From the NCBI GenBank assembly GCA_947251855.1, contig CAMXUZ010000263.1:1-8510 (forward strand): a DNA stretch of 8,510 nucleotides, given 5' to 3'. This document shows positions 5,392 to 8,510 of the stretch, piece after piece (position 1 is the first letter of the stretch; each line of letters begins with the position of its first letter). Made by a program: the position numbers and the translations under genes. The notes below the pieces were generated by a model. It saw only the letters and a program-made list of their open reading frames with translations. It did no database searches and was not told where the DNA came from. Source of the stretch: an uncultured Ruaniaceae bacterium. Lineage in GTDB: Bacteria > Actinomycetota > Actinomycetes > Actinomycetales > Beutenbergiaceae.

Positions 5392-8300
5392 TCACACCAG
5401 GCAGTTCGGCCCGAGCAGGGCCTTGAGTTCTCCATACAGGGCGGGGGTGCGGTTCACCCGCAGCCCGTTGTCCAACCTCATGAGGGTCGCCTTCCCCTGG
5501 GCGGTGAGTTTCAGGTGCACCTCGGACGGCCCCGGGTGGGTGGTGAGGATGCCCCGCAGGCGCTCCACCACCGGTGGCACGCACCGGGCCGAAGGCAGGG
5601 TGAGCATGAGGGGTTGGTCGGCGCCGGCGGTGATGTCGGGAATGGTGACGTCGAGCGCCTGGAGGGTGATCTCGTCGTCCCGTTTGCGGGCCCGGCCCTT
5701 GATGACGACGACGGCGTCATTGGCGAGCACGGTCGAATAGGCGAGGTAGGTATCTCCGAAGAACATGATCTCCACACCACCCGACATGTCCTCTAAGGTG
5801 ACCGCCGCCCACGGCTTACCCGCCTTGGAGACCTTGCGCTGCACGCTGGTGATGAGGCCGGCGACGGTGACGTGGTGTCCATCGCGGAGATCTTCCTTCT
5901 CCATGAGCGCCGCGACGGAGGAATCGGCGGCCTGCTCGAGGATGTGGTCGATCCCGGCCAGCGGGTGGTCGGAGACGTACAGGCCGAGCATTTCCCGTTC
6001 GAAGGCGAGTTTCTGCTTCTTATCCCACTCGGGCATCTCGGGCACCTCGACGGCGAAGGCGGAGGTCTCGGAGTCCCCGGTGGTTGCAAAGAGGTCGAAC
6101 TGGCCTTCGGCCTCCTTGCGTTTCACGCCGACGATCGCGTCGACGGCCTGCTCGTGGATCGTCAGCAGGGCGCGGCGGGAATAGCCGAGGGAGTCGAACG
6201 CCCCGGCCTTGATTAGCGATTCGATCGTGCGCTTGTTGCACACGTTCGCCGGCACCTTTTCCAAGAAGTCGGTGAAGGAGGTGAAGTCACCGGCGTCAGT
6301 GCGTGCCTGGACGATTCCGTCAACGACGTTCGTGCCCACGTTGCGTACCGCGGCGAGCCCGAACCGGATGTCCTCGCCCACGGCCGTGAACATTCCCACG
6401 GACTCGTTGACGTCGGGCGGGAGCACGGTGATCCCCATGTGGCGGCACTCGTTGAGGTACAGCGCGGCCTTGTCTTTGTCCGCCCGGGTGGAGGTGAGCA
6501 GCGCCGCCATATACTCGGTGGGAAAGTTCGCCTTGAGGTAGGCCGTCCAGTACGAGACCATCCCGTACGCTGCCGAGTGCGCCTTGTTGAACGCGTAGTC
6601 GGAGAAGGGGACGAGCACATCCCACAAGGCCTGGATCGCGGCTTGGGAGTAGCCGTTGGCCTTCATCCCGTCGGAGAAGGGGACGAATTCGGCGTCGAGG
6701 ATCTCCTTCTTCTTCTTGCCCATCGCCCGCCGGAGCAGGTCCGCCTGGCCCAGGGTGTACCCGGCGAGCTTCTGGGCGATCTCCATCACCTGCTCCTGGT
6801 ACACGATGAGCCCGTACGTGGTGCCAAGGATCTCATCGAGCGGCCCGGCCAGGCCGGGGTGGATCGGCTCGATCTTCTGCAGCCCGTTCTTCCGCAGGGC
6901 GTAGTTCGTGTGTGAGTTCGCCCCCATCGGCCCGGGTCGGTACAGCGCACCGACGGCGGAGATGTCTTCGAAGTTGTCGGGGCGCATCTGGCGCAACAGC
7001 GTCCGCATTCCCCCACCGTCGAGTTGGAACACCCCGAGGGTGTCGCCTTGGGAGAGCAATTCGTAGGTGGCCCGATCGTCGAGGGCGATGTTCTCGATGT
7101 CCACCGCCGTCTTGCCGTTGAGCACGATGTTTTCCAGCGCGTCATCGAGCACGGTGAGGTTGCGCAGTCCGAGGAAGTCCATCTTCACCAGCCCGAGATC
7201 CTCCCCGGCGGGGAAGTCGATCTGGGTGATGACAGCGCCGTCCTGCTCGCGGCGCATGATGGGGATGACGTCGATGAGCGGTTCGGAGGCGATGATCACC
7301 CCGGCGGCGTGGACACCCCATTGACGTTTGAGGTTCTCCAGCCCCTTCGCGGTTTCGAAGACGCGCGCCGCGTCGGGATCGGTGGCGATGAGTTGACGGA
7401 ACTCCTCCGCCTCGGCGTACCGGGAGTCGTCGGGATCGTGTGTGCCGGCGAGGGAGATGTCTCGGCCCATCACCGCGTCGGGCAGGGCCTTGGTGAGCCG
7501 CTCCCCCATCGCGAATTCGTAGCCGAGCACCCGCGCCGCGTCTTTGAGCGCCTGCTTCGCCTTGATCGTGCCGTAGGTGACGATGTAGGCGACCTGCTCT
7601 TCGCCGTACTTCTCCGAGACGTATTTGATCACCTCGCCCCGGCGGCGCTCATCGAAGTCGATATCGAAGTCGGGTAGGCTCATCCGCTCGGGATTGAGGA
7701 ACCGTTCAAAAATGAGCCCGTGCTGGAGCGGGTCGAGGTCGGTGATGCCCATCGCGTAGGCGGCCATCGACCCGGCACCCGAGCCACGCCCTGGGCCCAC
7801 GCGGATCCCGTTGTCCTTCGCCCAGTTGATGAAGACCGCGACGACGAGGTAGTAGCCGGCGTACCCCTTGGAGGAGATCACTTCGAGTTCGTATTCCGCT
7901 TGGGCGCGCACGTCGTCGGGGACCGCTCCGTCGTAGCGCTTGTCCAGGCCCTCGTAGACCGATTCGGTGAAGTGCTGTTTTTCGTCCTGCCCCTCGGGAA
8001 GTGGGAAGTGCGGCATGTACTTGCCGACCTCTTCGGTGAAGTCGGCGTTGCATCGCTCGGCGACCCACAGCGTGTTGTCGCAGGCCTCGGGGTGGTCGGG
8101 GAACAGGGCGCGCATCTCTTCGGCGGATTTCAGGTAGTAGCCGTCCCCGGAGAACGCGAACCGGTTCCCGCCCTGATCGTAGGTGGGCTCCATGAGGGTG
8201 GCGCCGGAGTTGACGCACAGCAGCGCTTCGTGGTGGTGGGAATCTTCGGCCCGGGTGTAGTGCAGGTCGTTCGTTGCCAAGAGCGGCGCACCGATCTTCT

Positions 8301-8510
8301 TCGACATCTCCAACAGATCCGAGATCGTGCGCCGTTCGATGTCGATGCCGTGATCCATGATTTCGATGAAGAAGTTCTCTTTACCGAAGATGTCTTGCAG
8401 TTCGCCGGCGGCCCGGTAGGCCTCCTCGAACTGCCCGAGCCGCAGCCGCACCTGGATCTCCCCCGAGGCGCAGCCGCTCGTGGCGATGATGCCCTTGCCG
8501 TGGCGTTGCA
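5392..8510 (-). CDS. dnaE: DNA polymerase III alpha subunit, N-terminus cut by window edge
   Basis: Catalytic subunit of the replicative DNA polymerase (C family). Seen: 1038 residues up to the TGA; the frame stays open to the right edge, where IIATSGCASGEIQ continues straight into the coding sequence, so about 145 N-terminal residues (most of the PHP domain) are missing if it matches the roughly 1180 residues usual for actinobacterial DnaE1. In order: end of the PHP domain with IMDHGIDIE and TNDLHYT (about 50-84), GPGRGSGAGS (238-247), catalytic PDFDIDFD with the aspartate pair at 280/282, GVHAAGVIIA (398-407), MDFLGLR with the third aspartate at 444, helix-hairpin-helix region near 710-770, QFDLF at 803-807 matching the internal beta-clamp-binding motif, and an OB fold (about 878-960). 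No intein or frameshift is seen. The codon at 8451 is an internal GTG, not the start. Confidence 0.97.
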   Translation of the reverse strand, partial: QRHGKGIIATSGCASGEIQVRLRLGQFEEAYRAAGELQDIFGKENFFIEIMDHGIDIERRTISDLLEMSKKIGAPLLATNDLHYTRAEDSHHHEALLCVNSGATLMEPTYDQGGNRFAFSGDGYYLKSAEEMRALFPDHPEACDNTLWVAERCNADFTEEVGKYMPHFPLPEGQDEKQHFTESVYEGLDKRYDGAVPDDVRAQAEYELEVISSKGYAGYYLVVAVFINWAKDNGIRVGPGRGSGAGSMAAYAMGITDLDPLQHGLIFERFLNPERMSLPDFDIDFDERRRGEVIKYVSEKYGEEQVAYIVTYGTIKAKQALKDAARVLGYEFAMGERLTKALPDAVMGRDISLAGTHDPDDSRYAEAEEFRQLIATDPDAARVFETAKGLENLKRQWGVHAAGVIIASEPLIDVIPIMRREQDGAVITQIDFPAGEDLGLVKMDFLGLRNLTVLDDALENIVLNGKTAVDIENIALDDRATYELLSQGDTLGVFQLDGGGMRTLLRQMRPDNFEDISAVGALYRPGPMGANSHTNYALRKNGLQKIEPIHPGLAGPLDEILGTTYGLIVYQEQVMEIAQKLAGYTLGQADLLRRAMGKKKKEILDAEFVPFSDGMKANGYSQAAIQALWDVLVPFSDYAFNKAHSAAYGMVSYWTAYLKANFPTEYMAALLTSTRADKDKAALYLNECRHMGITVLPPDVNESVGMFTAVGEDIRFGLAAVRNVGTNVVDGIVQARTDAGDFTSFTDFLEKVPANVCNKRTIESLIKAGAFDSLGYSRRALLTIHEQAVDAIVGVKRKEAEGQFDLFATTGDSETSAFAVEVPEMPEWDKKQKLAFEREMLGLYVSDHPLAGIDHILEQAADSSVAALMEKEDLRDGHHVTVAGLITSVQRKVSKAGKPWAAVTLEDMSGGVEIMFFGDTYLAYSTVLANDAVVVIKGRARKRDDEITLQALDVTIPDITAGADQPLMLTLPSARCVPPVVERLRGILTTHPGPSEVHLKLTAQGKATLMRLDNGLRVNRTPALYGELKALLGPNCLV

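Noticed and set aside
4396..5796. 466-residue plus-strand open frame crossing hisD, the cupin gene and the end of dnaE
   Set aside because: It spans three real genes in antisense, has no domain or start signal, and reflects GC-driven lack of stops.
1..8510. Mobile element, CRISPR, phage or defence system
   Set aside because: I found no transposase, integrase, direct-repeat array, tRNA gene or attachment-site repeat, and every large frame is accounted for by metabolic, regulatory, replication or envelope genes.

Overview
The window looks like chromosomal DNA of a high-GC actinomycete (Actinomycetota). Third codon positions are strongly G/C, and several starts are GTG. Some genes lack a Shine-Dalgarno (SD) sequence but have a TAnnnT-type -10 box at leaderless distance. 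The DnaE and HisD proteins read like actinobacterial homologues. The genus cannot be fixed from the sequence; a Micrococcales-type organism is a guess.

Right part (about 3093-8510, all minus strand, read right to left): the C-terminal seven-eighths of dnaE (DNA polymerase III alpha), a 171-bp gap with an 11-bp inverted repeat and a plausible promoter, a small cupin-fold protein that lacks the usual metal-binding histidines, hisD (histidinol dehydrogenase), a weak hairpin, and an 84-residue PspC-domain membrane protein. These are mostly core genes. Apart from hisD, no histidine biosynthesis gene is visible.

Left part (1-3090): an accessory catabolic-looking cassette. A TetR-family regulator on the plus strand is transcribed away from a KstD-like FAD dehydrogenase, which overlaps an NAD-type short-chain dehydrogenase (SDR) by 4 bp. 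The SDR runs off the left edge. The 49-bp space between the tetR and dehydrogenase starts holds a perfect 9-bp inverted repeat (4-bp spacer) beside the tetR -10 box and just downstream of a plausible dehydrogenase promoter. This suggests one operator that controls both directions. The enzymes imply oxidation of a cyclic ketone or alcohol, steroid-like or otherwise, but the substrate is not shown.

I see no tRNA, rRNA, CRISPR array, insertion sequence, phage gene or defence gene, and no intergenic stretch longer than 171 bp. Nothing here is clearly a new system. The most interesting part is the small regulated redox cassette and its compact control region.
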